The notes: a model not told the origin generated them from the sequence alone. A stretch of DNA of 64,000 nucleotides from Folioceros fuciformis (GCA_049999805.1 JBNGIO010006336.1:221347-285346), one strand, 5' to 3'; counted from the stretch's first letter, positions 10,863-22,067 are shown. A program made the numbers and translations.

Positions 10863-13115
10863 CTAAAGCTTCATTGCAGTTCGCATTGAAGAGTGAAACA
10901 TCCTTCCCCCTGCTAGTTCATCTAGTCGACGACGAAGGCGAGGAAAGTTGGCCGTGCTTTCCGCCTGCTCAAGCGATTCCGCAGCCGCTTCATAGTGGGG
11001 CTGCAAGATTTTATAAAGCAGCAGACGGACGTCGGTGTCTCCGAACTCATGGGTGGGTATCTCTTCCAGAACCTTCAATGCTTGCACGCCATCATTCCCA
11101 GACACAAATGCACGGAAAAGCCTGATCCTGGAGAAAATGTTTAGCGGCAACCCTGCCCTTTCCATGGCTTCAACAACCTCTAGAGCTCGTCGAGAATCTT
11201 TCTCAACTGTGCAGCCATCCAGTAAAGCTTCAAGACCTAGGCGCGTAGGGTGCATGCCCATGTGCCTCATGACCTCCAGCATTGCAAACCCGTCGTCTAC
11301 TGTAGTAGGGCATCCACTGTAATCGTCGTTCTTGTCTCCAATCGAAATAGCGAGAAATATCTTGTCGAACAACACTTCTGCATCTGCATTGCCCTTGGCG
11401 CTCACCTCTTTCAGAAACTCCACGGCCCATTCAAGCTCTCGCTGCCGAACACAGGCTAGCAGAATGGCCACATAAGACAAGGTCAAGTTCACCTGGCCAG
11501 TCCCTTTTGTCTCCTCAAAAACTGCAAACATGCGATCCAAGTCCCCTGATGTCCCCAGTAGCCTGAGAAGCATCCCCGTTGCATAAGCATCTGGCTGGAT
11601 GTGGGCTCTCATCATCTTGTCATACAGTTCCAGAGCTTCGTTAACACGGCGGTCGGCTGCCAGACCAGTCAGCAGTGCACTTTGTACCTCCATGCCAAGC
11701 TGCTGGCCTTCATCTTCGGCTTCTTGCAGCAACGCACGTGCCCGGTCAACCTTGCCACAGCGGACCAAGACGCTTATCACGGAGGCTAGCACATACTTCG
11801 TGGCCCTTATACCCTTGCTTTCCATGTCCTTCAGCAACTTGAATGCTCTCTGTTCGTCTTTCCTTCGAGAGCAAGCATGAAGTAGTGCTGCGTATGTCGC
11901 AGCATCAGGCTCTACCCCATCTGCTGCCATCTCGCCTTGCACAGAAAGAGCGCGCTTTAGCAGGCCTTTCCTTCCAAACCCCTCGATTATTGGACTGTAT
12001 GTGTGTGCTGTAGGTTTGATTCCTTGCTGCTTCATCTCTGCAACAAGGTTGTAAGCCTTCTCCATATCATCTGCCTGGACACTGGCATGTATCAGCATGT
12101 TGAAAGTCACAGCAGTTGGCTCTACTCCGATTCGCTTCATGTGCTTCACAGCCTCATATGCATTGTCCACCCTCATCTCCCTGCAATACTGTCGAATAAA
12201 AGGATTGAACGAGGAAGCATTCCACTGTAACTCCTTCTCCTGCATCTCCTCCAGGAGTGCAAATCCTGCACATGATAGGCCTTGTTTGCAAGCTGCATCT
12301 ATCAACACGTTGAATGTAGCTGGGCTAGTTGTAACAGGCGCTACAGCCTTCTCCATTCTCCTAAAAGAAGCCAAAGCTCCATCAAGCTTGCAACTATCTG
12401 TCACACCAGCCATGTAGGCACTGATAAGGTAAGACACGCGTGGTCCCTCCATGCCTGGCCTGCCCCCGCCCTTGAGCAATCCCATGTGGTAGATAGCTTC
12501 TTTCTCATACCCACATCTCCCGAGGCATTGAAATGCTGCAGCCAATGCTTTTTCGCAGGACGCATTCAAGGACGCGACTGCCAGCAGTTCCACAAGCTCA
12601 TCAACTCTGCCTAGGTCAGCTAAGGCCTTCATCAACCAAACATGCACAGAAGGTGGGAGAACGAAATTAGCAGCCTTTGCTGCTGTGAAGACACCAAGGG
12701 CCTCGTCCAAGTCTCCTTCCTTTATGCGAGTGTTGAATTCATGCCGCTTCCTCTCATTCTTCAGCAGCTTATCACCAGCAGGTTTAGACGGTCTGTCAGG
12801 GCTTGGGGAATCCGGCAGTTCGGAGAGCAACTCCTTGTCCAACAAATCAGGGTCTTGTGCATTGCCAGCATTTGAGGTAAAAATCTTAGTCAAACCTGTC
12901 TTCGAGCTTTGCTCCTTACTCAGGCTACTGTCCACCTCATGAGGTTCAGGACAAACTCCTCCGACGTCAACATGGTCGATCATTAGCCTTGTTGTGGGCA
13001 TGGGGAACACAGTTGATGAAGAGGAGAGAGCCCGCCGGCAAGCAACTGCTGCGAGGTGGTGAAAAACCCCGGCTGTTCGCATGAGGTACGCCACTGAGCC
13101 ATGAACGCTGACCAT
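10863..13115 (-). CDS. P-class pentatricopeptide repeat protein
   Basis: Intronless gene of 750 residues starting at ATG 13115. The first ~35 residues are Ser/Arg/Ala-rich with few acidic residues, fitting an organelle transit peptide. From about residue 125 onward there are tandem 35-residue PPR motifs of P type, for example TFNVLIDAACKQGLSCAGF, VTFNMLIHASVQADDMEKA, HTYSPIIEGFGRKGLLKRA and ATYAALLHACSRRKDEQRA. There is no E, E+ or DYW extension, so it is not an editing factor of the DYW type. P-class proteins normally bind one organellar transcript and act in stability, splicing or translation. It is complete and uninterrupted. I cannot name the orthologue. Confidence is high for class, low for target. 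Confidence 0.92.
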   Translation of the reverse strand: MVSVHGSVAYLMRTAGVFHHLAAVACRRALSSSSTVFPMPTTRLMIDHVDVGGVCPEPHEVDSSLSKEQSSKTGLTKIFTSNAGNAQDPDLLDKELLSELPDSPSPDRPSKPAGDKLLKNERKRHEFNTRIKEGDLDEALGVFTAAKAANFVLPPSVHVWLMKALADLGRVDELVELLAVASLNASCEKALAAAFQCLGRCGYEKEAIYHMGLLKGGGRPGMEGPRVSYLISAYMAGVTDSCKLDGALASFRRMEKAVAPVTTSPATFNVLIDAACKQGLSCAGFALLEEMQEKELQWNASSFNPFIRQYCREMRVDNAYEAVKHMKRIGVEPTAVTFNMLIHASVQADDMEKAYNLVAEMKQQGIKPTAHTYSPIIEGFGRKGLLKRALSVQGEMAADGVEPDAATYAALLHACSRRKDEQRAFKLLKDMESKGIRATKYVLASVISVLVRCGKVDRARALLQEAEDEGQQLGMEVQSALLTGLAADRRVNEALELYDKMMRAHIQPDAYATGMLLRLLGTSGDLDRMFAVFEETKGTGQVNLTLSYVAILLACVRQRELEWAVEFLKEVSAKGNADAEVLFDKIFLAISIGDKNDDYSGCPTTVDDGFAMLEVMRHMGMHPTRLGLEALLDGCTVEKDSRRALEVVEAMERAGLPLNIFSRIRLFRAFVSGNDGVQALKVLEEIPTHEFGDTDVRLLLYKILQPHYEAAAESLEQAESTANFPRLRRRLDELAGGRMFHSSMRTAMKL

Positions 13116-13429
13116 CTGATATGAGATCTAAACGATGGCTCCTGACTGCAGAGAAGCAAATACGACCATTTGTCAAGGATGTCAGACGTGATGCCCACCC
13201 GCGATGAGTTCAGAGGCCCTTTCGGTTCAACTTCCTAATTAGCACCACGCAATCCGCAGCTATCACAAAGCGGATTCTTCACTTGCAGATGACAGGTCCA
13301 TCCAATACATGAGAATTCTTCCAAGGAAATTGTTCACAGCCTTGTTAAGCAGCAGCAAACAGATACCGCACCCAATAACGATGTGACAGGTCTTATTAGC
13401 AGCATCCGAATGATGAGCCTTCCCGGGAC

Positions 13430-15307
13430 ATGTTGTTTGATTCTGCCTCCGGGGCAAGAGGAAGTACGGTGATGTACGGGGATGGCCTCGCCGTCTGGCA
13501 TGTTGGAGAATCTGCACCCAGGCCGGTGTCTCGTTCTGGAGTTTGCGCGGCGGGCCTCTGTTGTGCAGATGTGGAGACAGGGGCGCCTGGAGGATTTGTA
13601 TCATCGGTGGTGCTGTATTCCGCCTTGAAGTGTGATGTGACTCTCCCTCAGCACGTAGCGATGCTTGTTCGCCTCGACAGGGAGGGGGATTGACTGTACT
13701 CTTCGGAAGGAGGGCAGTGGCAGCTGCTGGCATCCGTAGACGTGAGCCGCATGATGATTTTCTTCTGGCGCGCCGCAGAGGCCAGGTCTGTTGTATCTGT
13801 GTTGCAATGGGGCAGGGAAGAGGAATTTCTGAAAGCAACCTTGAGTGGTCTGGTACCAGCCGTCTGACTAAAGGCATTGTTTCAGCACGGCGCCCCGGTT
13901 GTGCCTTCCGTTTCGTACGCAGACGATGCAGTGGGACGTGTGATCGTGGAGGAATGCTATTCTCCGCTAACAGGATGCATGGTTGTTGAGGAAGATGGGA
14001 TCGCATCGACACAGGTATGTGTGTCTCGGGTTCACGTTGTATGACCAGATTCCATGTGAATGTGGTATCACATGTTTAGGCCAGGTCATCGATGGAGCTC
14101 GAAAACTGTGGGCAGGCGGGCCCATAAATGCCTGTCAGAAGTCTGTGGCGGCATAGACTTTGATTCGAAAGGATGCCCAGCTTGATTCAGACGGAACTGG
14201 GTTTACACTTGTCTGGTGATTATGTATGAACGCGACGAGCACACTGGGAAGATGGGAGTGAGATGCGTGGATCATGATAGGTTTGTCCACAGATATTTGG
14301 CTCCCATTGTCGCTGGTCTGGTGTTGGTGTCTCCACGGTTTGATGCTTCCACCGGGAGTGAATGTAGAGTGGAGGTGTTGTGCGTGGGAGTTGGTGGTGG
14401 AGCGCTTCTCAGGTTCCTCCATAGACATCTGCCATCATTTGAGACACAGGTGAGATTCTTAAACTTCCTTCTTTGCTGTGCAGAACTAGAAGAGAAGGAC
14501 CTGTCGGCTCATGTGCTTCTCGTTGGTTTATGTGTTACGTCGGTTGATGTGGTAATTGGTGATGCTCAGGTGGTGGATTTGGATGAAGTAGTTTTAAGAT
14601 TGGCAAGGCAGCACTTCGATCTCTTGGAGGATGACAGGCTGCATGTGAGGGCCAGTGATGGATGGAGGCTGGCCGTCTTCTTGGCTGACAAGGTGTGAAG
14701 CTGGGCGCCTTCCGACAGAGACCTTGTGCAGACTGTGGCAGCGTGAAGCTGCTGCAAGGCACACCTCATGTTGTATGCCGCCGGCTTAATTCCTGCCATC
14801 ACGGCGTCGTGCAGACGTGAAGATCCCCGGTTTCATGTCATCGTCTTGGACGTGGATGCAGCCGATCCCAAGTTGGGTCTGAGCTCTTCTCTTCCTCTTC
14901 TTGTAGAAAAAGTTGTCCTCTAGTCAACTTACGGGTGCCTTCAGGAAGATGGCATGCTTGCCATAAATGTGACCCCTTATGGCTAGAACAGTGTTCAATT
15001 TTTGGTGGATGTCGTGAAGGAGGTGTTTCTTGAAGAGTATGCTGTCCCCGTCGAGGATGGAGTTTTTGCGTTGCCTTTAGAACTCCCTCTGTTTGTTCAC
15101 TCTGCTCCTCTCTCCAGTGAGGAGGAGAACTTGTAGACAGAAAGTTGAAGGGGCGCATTCGCAAACTTTGAGGAGATTCTTTCCTATCTATCAGCTGGAA
15201 ATCCGCCTAGAAAGCGGCTGCGAAGATATTTGCAAACCCGAGTCTATTAGACCCGCAAGGTTGGCAGCAGATTTGTCTGGAATGCACACCTGCCCACCTC
15301 TCTGTCA
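13430..15307 (+). pseudogene. METTL13-like methyltransferase, C-terminal half, decayed
   Basis: Pieces of a METTL13/eEF1A-lysine methyltransferase-like protein occur in order. A beta-rich middle region holds DVTLPQHVAMLVRL, EGGQWQLLAS and VIVEECYSPLTG (13620-14014). The second methyltransferase domain holds VDHDRFVHRYL, the SAM-binding glycine loop VLCVGVGGGALLRFL (14370-14420), the acidic residue after strand 2 in VVDLDEVVLRLA (14572-14610) and the VLDVDAADPKLG segment (about 14846-14880). In-frame stops interrupt it: TGA 13691 where tryptophan is expected, TGA 13865, and TAG codons near 14921 and 14984. GT-AG introns are still recognisable (for example after 14014). The N-terminal methyltransferase domain is absent; the PPR gene lies there instead. 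It is convergent with the fucosyltransferase gene. Confidence 0.75.
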
Positions 15308-15310
15308 CAG

Positions 15311-17180
15311 CTACTTCAAGTGAGCAGCAAGGCTGACATATCTATTTTGTTGCAACTGATTGGAGCAGCCAGTTTCAATTGGACACTCGCAAAAGCAGTC
15401 CGGCAAAGGCAAATCTCGGCCTGTTTCCACAGCCTGTTTGTGTACATTCCACATGGTAGCTGCAACATCCTTGGCTTTAAAACCTTCCGATGTCTTGGCT
15501 ATGGCAAAGGCCTTCCGATTCAGGACCAACGTTTGTCTCTTCCCTTTCAAGACCCTTGCTGCCACCACCATCTTGTCCATGTTCCCGAAATATGTTGCCA
15601 CGTACACGTCACTTTCCAATGATATGAGATAGTCCAAGGCAGCTTTGCTGTTCCCCCTTAGCGACTGCAGGGTCTCCCCAGCAAGCAGCTCCGACTTGGT
15701 GAAGACATTGCCGAAGGTCTGAGTGAAGCCAGACTGCTCTATCAGGCTCCCTCCTGCTGCAAGGTATATGGGCATGTTTCTGGGAAACCCCAGAGAGCGT
15801 AAGATGAATGCAGCCTCAGAAGGAGTGAGAGGGCATTTTCCTCTGTTCCGCCATGCCACTGCCGGATCTCCTGCAAGCTCACTTCTGCCCAGACTCCGGC
15901 GGGCAGCATCAACTGCACTTCTTGATGTATTTGACAAGTCCGGGTAAGCACACCGGCTGAAGGCAATCATGTCAGGTTCAAAGCGGAGGTGGAGGGCCAC
16001 GAAAGGACGTGGCATATTCCTTAACAGCTGCGCTGCAACCTTCCTTAGCTTCTTCACTGGACGGAGGGCCTGGTGGCATGCCTGACACCTTGCAGCTTTC
16101 GCTCCAAGGGGGTGCCTGAAAAGCAACTCCACAAAATGCCTAATCAGAACCTTGCCACACTCCGAGTTCAGACAGGCGACGAGTGGCGGACACACCTGTC
16201 AGGTCTCTGGCTTGCAGCAGGCCTGATGACTACCACCTTCTCTTTCCGTAGGATGGGCAACACCACTTCGGTGTAGTCGAAGAGGGACTTGTTCTTGCTC
16301 TTTTGGCACTGTACGACCGTGGGTGCCTTGGAGATGAGATGTGGTACAACTTCAGTGGCCACACGAACATAACCCTTCATCTGCTTGATGAAGTACTTGG
16401 TGTCAAAGACCTCTGCAAACGCGCTGCCATGGAACAGCGGCATCAGACGTATAGGATTTCTCACATCATGCCCAGCCTGACGCTGCCACTGCTAGCAAGA
16501 CATTGGTAAAACCTTGTGTCATTCCAGAAAGAGGAGACCTCGAGCTGTGGCAGCAGCAATGTTGCATTCAAGAGGTGAGCCACTCCCACACCATCGCAGA
16601 ACTGCCAAGTACCATCGAGGACCATAACACAATTCAATTACTACAACAACAATACTTAAAGCAAGCATAGTGACAATGCGTCTCTACACCCAGATCCTGA
16701 CACGGACGGAATCGATGAACAAATCATGCATTTCTGCTACGACTGCGGGCCATTACCAAGAGCTCAGCTTACATCTCGTCGCATCTGATTAAGGCCACCA
16801 GCGCAATCCACTTGAAGAAAGCCGTTGCTCTTGGCGGGAAGGCCAGCTGCAGACAGAAGCAGCAACACACGCACGGACAAGGCCATGAGGAGAGAGCTGG
16901 AATTGCGCGATTTCATTCATGTCCTGGCCGGGGTCGGCTCACCTGCTGGAGGCTGGGAGCTCCACCAAGGGCAGCGCATCCACTGCCTCTCAGGAAGATT
17001 GCTCCAGAGCTCAGTCCACCTCCCGCCAGCGGAGGGCGTGAGGGAAGCTTCAGAGAGTGGCACTGACGGATTGAAGCTGGAGAGAGGAGGCAGTAGCGCC
17101 ACCGTCCCTGCCAGCGCAATTAGCATGGCGGCCACTGCTGCTCTGGCCACACTCCTGTGCTGCCATAGCCGGGGCAACAT
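15311..17180 (-). CDS. O-fucosyltransferase family protein (plant DUF246 type)
   Basis: Five exons fit GT-AG splicing in frame: 17180-16943, 16846-16773, 16601-16513, 16423-16196 and 16115-15311, giving about 477 residues. The start ATG at 17180 opens a short basic tail and one hydrophobic segment (AAVAAMLIALAGTVALL), typical of a type II Golgi membrane protein. Family motifs are in order: GGLNQMRRD, the VAHLLNATLLLPQL stretch, FDTKYFI, the arginine-bearing ALHLRFEPDMIAFS, and a C-terminal SLESDVYVATYFGNM. These are the GDP-fucose binding signatures of plant GT65/GT106-like enzymes. The likely role is transfer of fucose or a related sugar in the Golgi during wall polysaccharide or glycoprotein synthesis. 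The acceptor is unknown. Confidence 0.88.
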
Positions 17181-17613
17181 TCTTTTCTCCCTTCAACAAA
17201 GCTTCAACGCAGATGCACATTCTTCAGAGTGGAGCCGAGCATGAGCGCAACTCCGCAATTCCAGATCGGCTTTCTCCTCGTTGGGGGGTTAAGGATACCA
17301 ATGCACTAGCAGCCCTAACGTACGATCTGGTGCGGTTGCACTTGCTTGCACGCCTCTGGGGGCGCGCCTCATCACATACCTACATGATTCTGTTGTCTGT
17401 CGCTTTGCGAGGGAGGCACATCCACGAATATGGAAGAGATTTTCAACAATGGCGGCTTGCTTTATTGCTTTCCTCCAGTCTCCTGTTCTTTGCTTTCATC
17501 GAGCTTCCCTCCTTGCTGATGTCTTCCTTTCTTTGTTTCGTCAAAGCTTCATACTCTTGAAGTTACGTGGAATGCGCAACGTATATATGCATGGGGCTCC
17601 AGCATGCATGCGC

Positions 17614-19103
17614 TCAGTGAGCAGTGGCACGAGTCTGATCATCTGCTGACCTTTTCAAGATGCAATAATGAGAAACACATCCATCTCTCAAGTACTTGCG
17701 AAATCTCTTAGACCATGGTCGCCCTTTGGCAACCTTTCTGGCCTCCACAGTGGACTGCACGTCTTCATACCGCTTCTCGTGTTGCCTCTTTTCCTGCTCC
17801 TTCGTTTCTTCCTGTCCTTCCTGCTTCTCCTTCGTCTCTTGCTCTCCTTCCTGCTTCTCCTTCGTCTCTTGCCCTCCTTCCTGCTTCTCCTTCGTCTCTT
17901 GCCCTCCTTCCTGCTTCTCCTTCGTGTCTTGCCCTCCTTCCTGCTTCTCCTTCGTCTCTTGCCCTCCTTCCTGCTTCTCCGTCGTCTCTTGCCCTCCTTC
18001 CTGCTTCTCCTTCGTCTCTTGCCCTCCTNNNNNNNNNNTCGTCTCTTGCCCTCCTTCCTGCTTCTCCTTCGTCTCTTGCCCTCCTTCCTGCTTCTCCTTC
18101 GCCTCTTGCCCTCCTTCCTTTCTCACCCCCACTTTCTCTGCTTCCTTCTCCTCCTCCCGGTTCTCGTTGTCCTGCACCTCGGAGTGTCAGTGTGTCTTGT
18201 CGGCCAAGGGCTGAACCCCCAATCAAGATCCGTGCAATGTCTGACCTTCGATCTTGATCCTGGGTTCGATGCTCCAGGCATATCCTCTAGCTCCTGTTGT
18301 ACCTTCTCAGGCCTCTCAGGTTTCAAGATGCCAGAAGCAAGCAGGACATCCTCTTGCTGCGGCAGCTTGCCCAACTCGTGCGGAGTCCGCACCGGCTCAT
18401 CCGCAGGATTGAGGACCAAGGCGGCGTCCTCACGGGCAGCTCCCGGGGAGCCTGCCTCGCCATCCAGGTGGGCTGGCAAATGCAAAGAGAGCAGCAAATC
18501 CCGGCTCTGACCCAACAGCAATAGGCACATTGTGATCCGACAACTACGTGGATACACTTGTTCTGAAGCGTATGCTAGAAACGTGCATACAGTGACCTGA
18601 CTCTTGAGCTAAAATGTCTCACAATGTGAAATGCCTGCAGCAGTGCATAAAGTAACCTGACTCGCTCACAAACGAGACCGTACGGGCGGGGCAGAATTGA
18701 GCTCACCGAGAACAGACTGTTGGACACCAAGGACACCCTTTGTTCCAGCAACGACACCCGCTCCAACACCGTCCCCTTCTCTTCCACCTCCTCCAAGGCT
18801 GATCTGGCAGGCCTGCACCGCCTATCCAGACTGCCCGGGGTTGAAGGCTCCGACCACCTGGTCTCTCCTGTCACGATTGAACTTGGACTGCTCAGCGGCA
18901 GGGCTTGCCCGTCTTCCCAAACGGCCACCTTCATAACAGGGAACCTGGACCTTACATTTGCCCCTGCTCGAGAATTGAAAGGAATTCGTGTGTCCATGAA
19001 TGCCATCCAACGGACAGAGGGCAGAATGCAATACCTGGTGCTCCAGTCGCTCCAGTCTGAGTAATAGTGGTGTCCCTGGCTGGTCCGGCGTACCCATCTC
19101 CAT
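17614..19103 (-). CDS. Hypothetical coiled-coil protein with 10-residue repeats
   Basis: I recognise no family. Reading the minus strand, ATG 19103 opens a short exon (MEMGTPDQPGTPLL, then RLERLEHQ) ending at a good donor near 19035. A second exon around 18980-18700 has heptad-like spacing (LEEVEEKGTVLERVSLLEQ) and ends at a GTGAGC donor near 18702. The last exon, from an acceptor near 18176 to the stop near 17614, is extremely Glu/Lys/Gln-rich and contains about ten copies of a ten-residue unit (KEKQEGGQET). It then has a basic end (RPWSKRFRKYLRDG). Exon joins in the middle (18200-18700) are not certain. An assembly gap of ten N falls in the repeat. Could be a scaffold protein; no function is assigned. 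Confidence 0.4.
17817..18118. repeat. 30-bp tandem repeat array, about 10 units, with assembly gap
   Basis: The unit CTCCTTCCTGCTTCTCCTTC plus GTCTCTTGCC (30 bases) repeats with only a few single-base differences (for example at 17926, 17982 and 18101). Ten N at 18029-18038 replace what would be 13 bases (plus any multiple of 30) if the phase continued. The true copy number is therefore unknown. The unit length is a multiple of three, so it keeps the minus-strand frame open. Confidence 0.9.
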
Positions 19104-19929
19104 GTTCTTCCCTGCTAGCTAGATGTGCCGTCTCACACGGACTGCGGGGATCGCATTTCCACAGACGCCCCTGAGAAAATTGTGCGATCGTTCAACTGAC
19201 TTGAGCTGCTTCCATTCTGGTCCCCGTCTGGGACCGGATGCCAGGCCACTCCATGCTCGCCACCTCCTCCTTCTTGCCACTGGAGTGGCGTGGAAATTGC
19301 ATGCGCACGGCGGAATCGGGACTCGCCGTGGCAACGCCACAAAATTATCCGTTTTATATAGCAAATCATCTAGATACATATATGTATGTACTTGACAAGT
19401 GGTCTCCTATTATCTTGTCTTCTATTGCTGTGCATTTCTTCCATCCCATGGCGTTGCGTTGCATGCAATGGAGGCTGGAGCAAGTCCTCCACCAGTCCAT
19501 TTGGCAGCTTTCGGCAAGACCTTCACCAGCAAACGTTCCCAGACCTAGTGCAGAGGTTCGCCAGAGGAGCCACTTGTGGTCCGGTTACGAGCCAAGCCCC
19601 CAGGCAGGATCAGGTGATCGGGTGTACAGGTTTCCCATGCATGCAGGGGGTGGAAGGATGCCCCAAGCGTGCTTTAGTTCTGCAAAAGGAGACACGGGTG
19701 TCCCTACGACCTGTTTTGCTCGAAGAAAATGGCGTGCTTTGCTAAACCATGAACTTCGTGGAGATCGAAAGACGACAGAGCTGATGCTGGTTTCAGCCGG
19801 CACGGTGTCCCCATGTGCAGAGCATAACACGAGATCGCACATTTGACAACAAAGCTCCTCCTCAGAATCTCGGTCAACCCGAGCAACCTCGTACAACCCG
19901 TGCAGGAAACCTCCAAGCTCCTGCTTCGC

Positions 19930-20630
19930 ATGGCTGACGATGAGGATGGCCAGCTGCAGGCGGAGAAATTTGTGGAGACTGAAAGCGCAGAAGCAATCAT
20001 CAAGCGTATAGAGCACAAATCTCGCAGAGTGGATCGATTGATACATTTGTGTGTGGTTACCTCGAGCCAGCTTCATGTCACAACGTCACGAGGATGGTTT
20101 GGATCCCGGACTGACTCGGAATAGTTGATTGTGTTGACAGATCTTTATTCAACGAGGGACTGAGAACGTCCTTGGAAGATGCTCCGACGAAGACGAGCGA
20201 CGATTTGTGTAAGGTATACCTAAATTTCGCAATTCCGGTGGTGAGGCGAGGGGAAGGGGGCTGAACTTCCAACATCGTCTTGTGATCAGTCTGCGAATTG
20301 GCTGGTCGTCCACCGTGCATTGATGGCTGTCAAGGATGTTGATTCCCTGCTGGATCATAGTCTGGACTCGCAGTATCACGACATTCTCATGAAGTGAGTT
20401 GATACTTGCCAGTCCAAGATGATTCCTGATTGTTTGTTCCCCGTAAATGTGTTGCCATGACATTAATTGTCTCCCTCACGTTCTTGTGATGCAGATATTT
20501 GTATAAAGGGCTGTCCACAGGTGACAGACTAACGAGTGATCAGTGCCTCCGCCTACATGAGAAGCTTGTAGAGAAGGCTGGACTGGGATGTATCCTCCGA
20601 GCTTTATGTGATGGTGCAAATACTGTGTAG
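19930..20630 (+). CDS. ARPC5: Arp2/3 complex subunit 5 (p16/ARPC5), copy A
   Basis: Four exons join in frame: 19930-20048, 20141-20213, 20290-20393 and 20495-20630. The product (about 143 residues) matches plant ARPC5: AEAIIKRIEHKSRRVDRL, SANWLVVHRALMAVKDVDS, then YKGLSTGDR and LHEKLVEKAGLGCILRAL, ending NTV. ARPC5 is a peripheral subunit of the seven-protein actin-nucleating Arp2/3 complex. Compared with copy B at 29 kb it has one extra residue (DHSLDS) and RLTSDQC in place of the conserved RPTCDQC, plus SQYHD instead of SDYYD. It is open and spliceable, so either an expressed divergent paralogue or an early pseudogene. The start ATG aligns with that of copy B. A duplicated upstream region is alignable but its telo-box is broken (see findings). 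Confidence 0.9.
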
Positions 20631-21508
20631 GCTGAAGTTCTGAACGAAGGAACAACTGGTAGTGCCTTACCAAAACTCACGTGAGTTTTGAGCTCGTCAT
20701 GGCTGTTACTCTTCAGTCTTGACCCTTGTCCGTGACCACAAGGTGCGGAGAGCACGAGGAGACCAGAGAACAGGTGCCGATGAGGGAGATGAGAGTTTAA
20801 AATTATGATCTTAACGGTGTAATAAGTGTGTATACGTCTGACTTTACTTCTCTCTAATCAAACATGACTCGATTCGACCAGTAGTTCTCCTACTTTTAAG
20901 GAAGCAATAGTTGTTCTCCTGTTTTGATGCGCGGCCGTCTTTTTACAAGAACCCCGGAACTTCGACTAGGTTTCAATCTCTAACGGGATTAGAGAAGATG
21001 GTGCTAGAATTTGAGAACCAAGGGTAACAGGGATGTGACATCTAAACAGAATCCACCTTTGGCACCGCCGCGATCCAGAGTTGTGTGCTCAGCACGAAGT
21101 CATCAAGTCGGTTCCTACAAAGATTCCAAACGGGTTCACTGCTCGGCAGATTTGTGGATACTGCAGCTGTTCGCCCCCACATTTTGGGACATGCTGGTTT
21201 GCTTGCTCATCTGCCCACAGAAAACACATGAACGAGCAAAGCAGATGGTGCTGTTACCACCCCACCTAAAAGGGAAGTCTGATGGCAAAACCTACCACGA
21301 ATCGGACAAGAGAGCTCTTCGCAAACGCACGAAACGTCAAAACCTTTGAAACTGTCGAACAGCATCAGCACACAACTGTGGACGGGAAAGATGAAGATAT
21401 GATGCGAGCTGGTAACACAACCGCTGCTTGAAAGTTGTATTCCAGACACATGCTAGAGACAAAATTTTACCGAGCTTCAAACAAAAGCCCGCACGCACCA
21501 AGGTAAGG
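20631..21508. other. Intergenic stretch with a short Cys-rich open frame
   Basis: No recognisable gene. A plus-strand frame at 21081-21269 encodes a Cys/His-rich stretch (ICGYCSCSPPHFGTCWFAC, then SSAHRKH) that faintly resembles the terminal zinc ribbon of cut-and-paste transposases, but nothing upstream supports one. It is probably 3' flank of ARPC5 copy A and of the convergent eL22 gene. Confidence 0.3.
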
Positions 21509-22067
21509 CTATTCCTCATCCTCAGCCTCGTTGTCGGCGATATTGAAGTATCGCAATTCATACATGTTCCTGTCCTTGTTGGAGGCTATGACGCGCAGCC
21601 AGTCCCTCACGTTGTGCTTCTTCAAGTACTTCTTCGTCAAGTACTTCAAATACCTGCAAACAAGCACCGAACGGCAGTCATTCACGTCCGAACAAACGAA
21701 ACCCTGAACGCAAAAAAAAACTTACACATCATCCCGCAGCGGGGTCACCCCGAGCTGGAGAGCAGGGGTACCACCAACAAATCCCAAACAAGCGCCAACA
21801 GCTAAGGCTGCCAACTAACCTCTTGGAGAAAGCAGCCTCTGAGGTGACGCTTATTCTGTTGTTTTGACGCGCGATCGTGACGATGTCGCCCAGGACCCCC
21901 GCCTTGCCTCCAACCTTGATCCTCTCTTGTAAAAACTTCTCGAAGGACGCTATGTCCATGATCTTGTCCTCCACGGGCTTGCCGCAGTCGATGGTAAAGG
22001 TGGAAGCCCTCTTCTTGCTCTTCGGACCCTGGGCCTTCTTGGCCGCAACTACAGCAGCCGGCGCCAT
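21509..22067 (-). CDS. RPL22: Large ribosomal subunit protein eL22
   Basis: Two exons, 22067-21820 and 21653-21509, join in frame (AAG AG|G TAT) to give 130 residues. The start [19 protein letters not shown] is a typical basic N-terminus. The eL22 core follows: [51 protein letters not shown] and [14 protein letters not shown], ending in the usual acidic tail (DNEAEDEE). Length and tail match plant cytosolic eL22, a component of the 60S subunit that contacts rRNA. A telo-box lies just upstream, as in many plant ribosomal protein promoters. Complete and unremarkable. Confidence 0.97.

Noticed and set aside
13263-14012. 249-residue minus-strand open frame
   Set aside because: It overlaps the plus-strand METTL13-like remnant, has low-complexity Pro/Arg composition, and matches nothing I recognise.
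17817-18118. 30-bp regularly repeated array as a possible CRISPR
   Set aside because: Units are directly abutting with no unique spacers, in a plant nuclear context, and the unit encodes an in-frame decapeptide.
17668-18510. 280-residue plus-strand open frame rich in Leu/Pro/Ser
   Set aside because: All three plus frames are open through the 30-bp array because the unit lacks stops. Only the minus-strand frame continues into non-repeat sequence with plausible exons.
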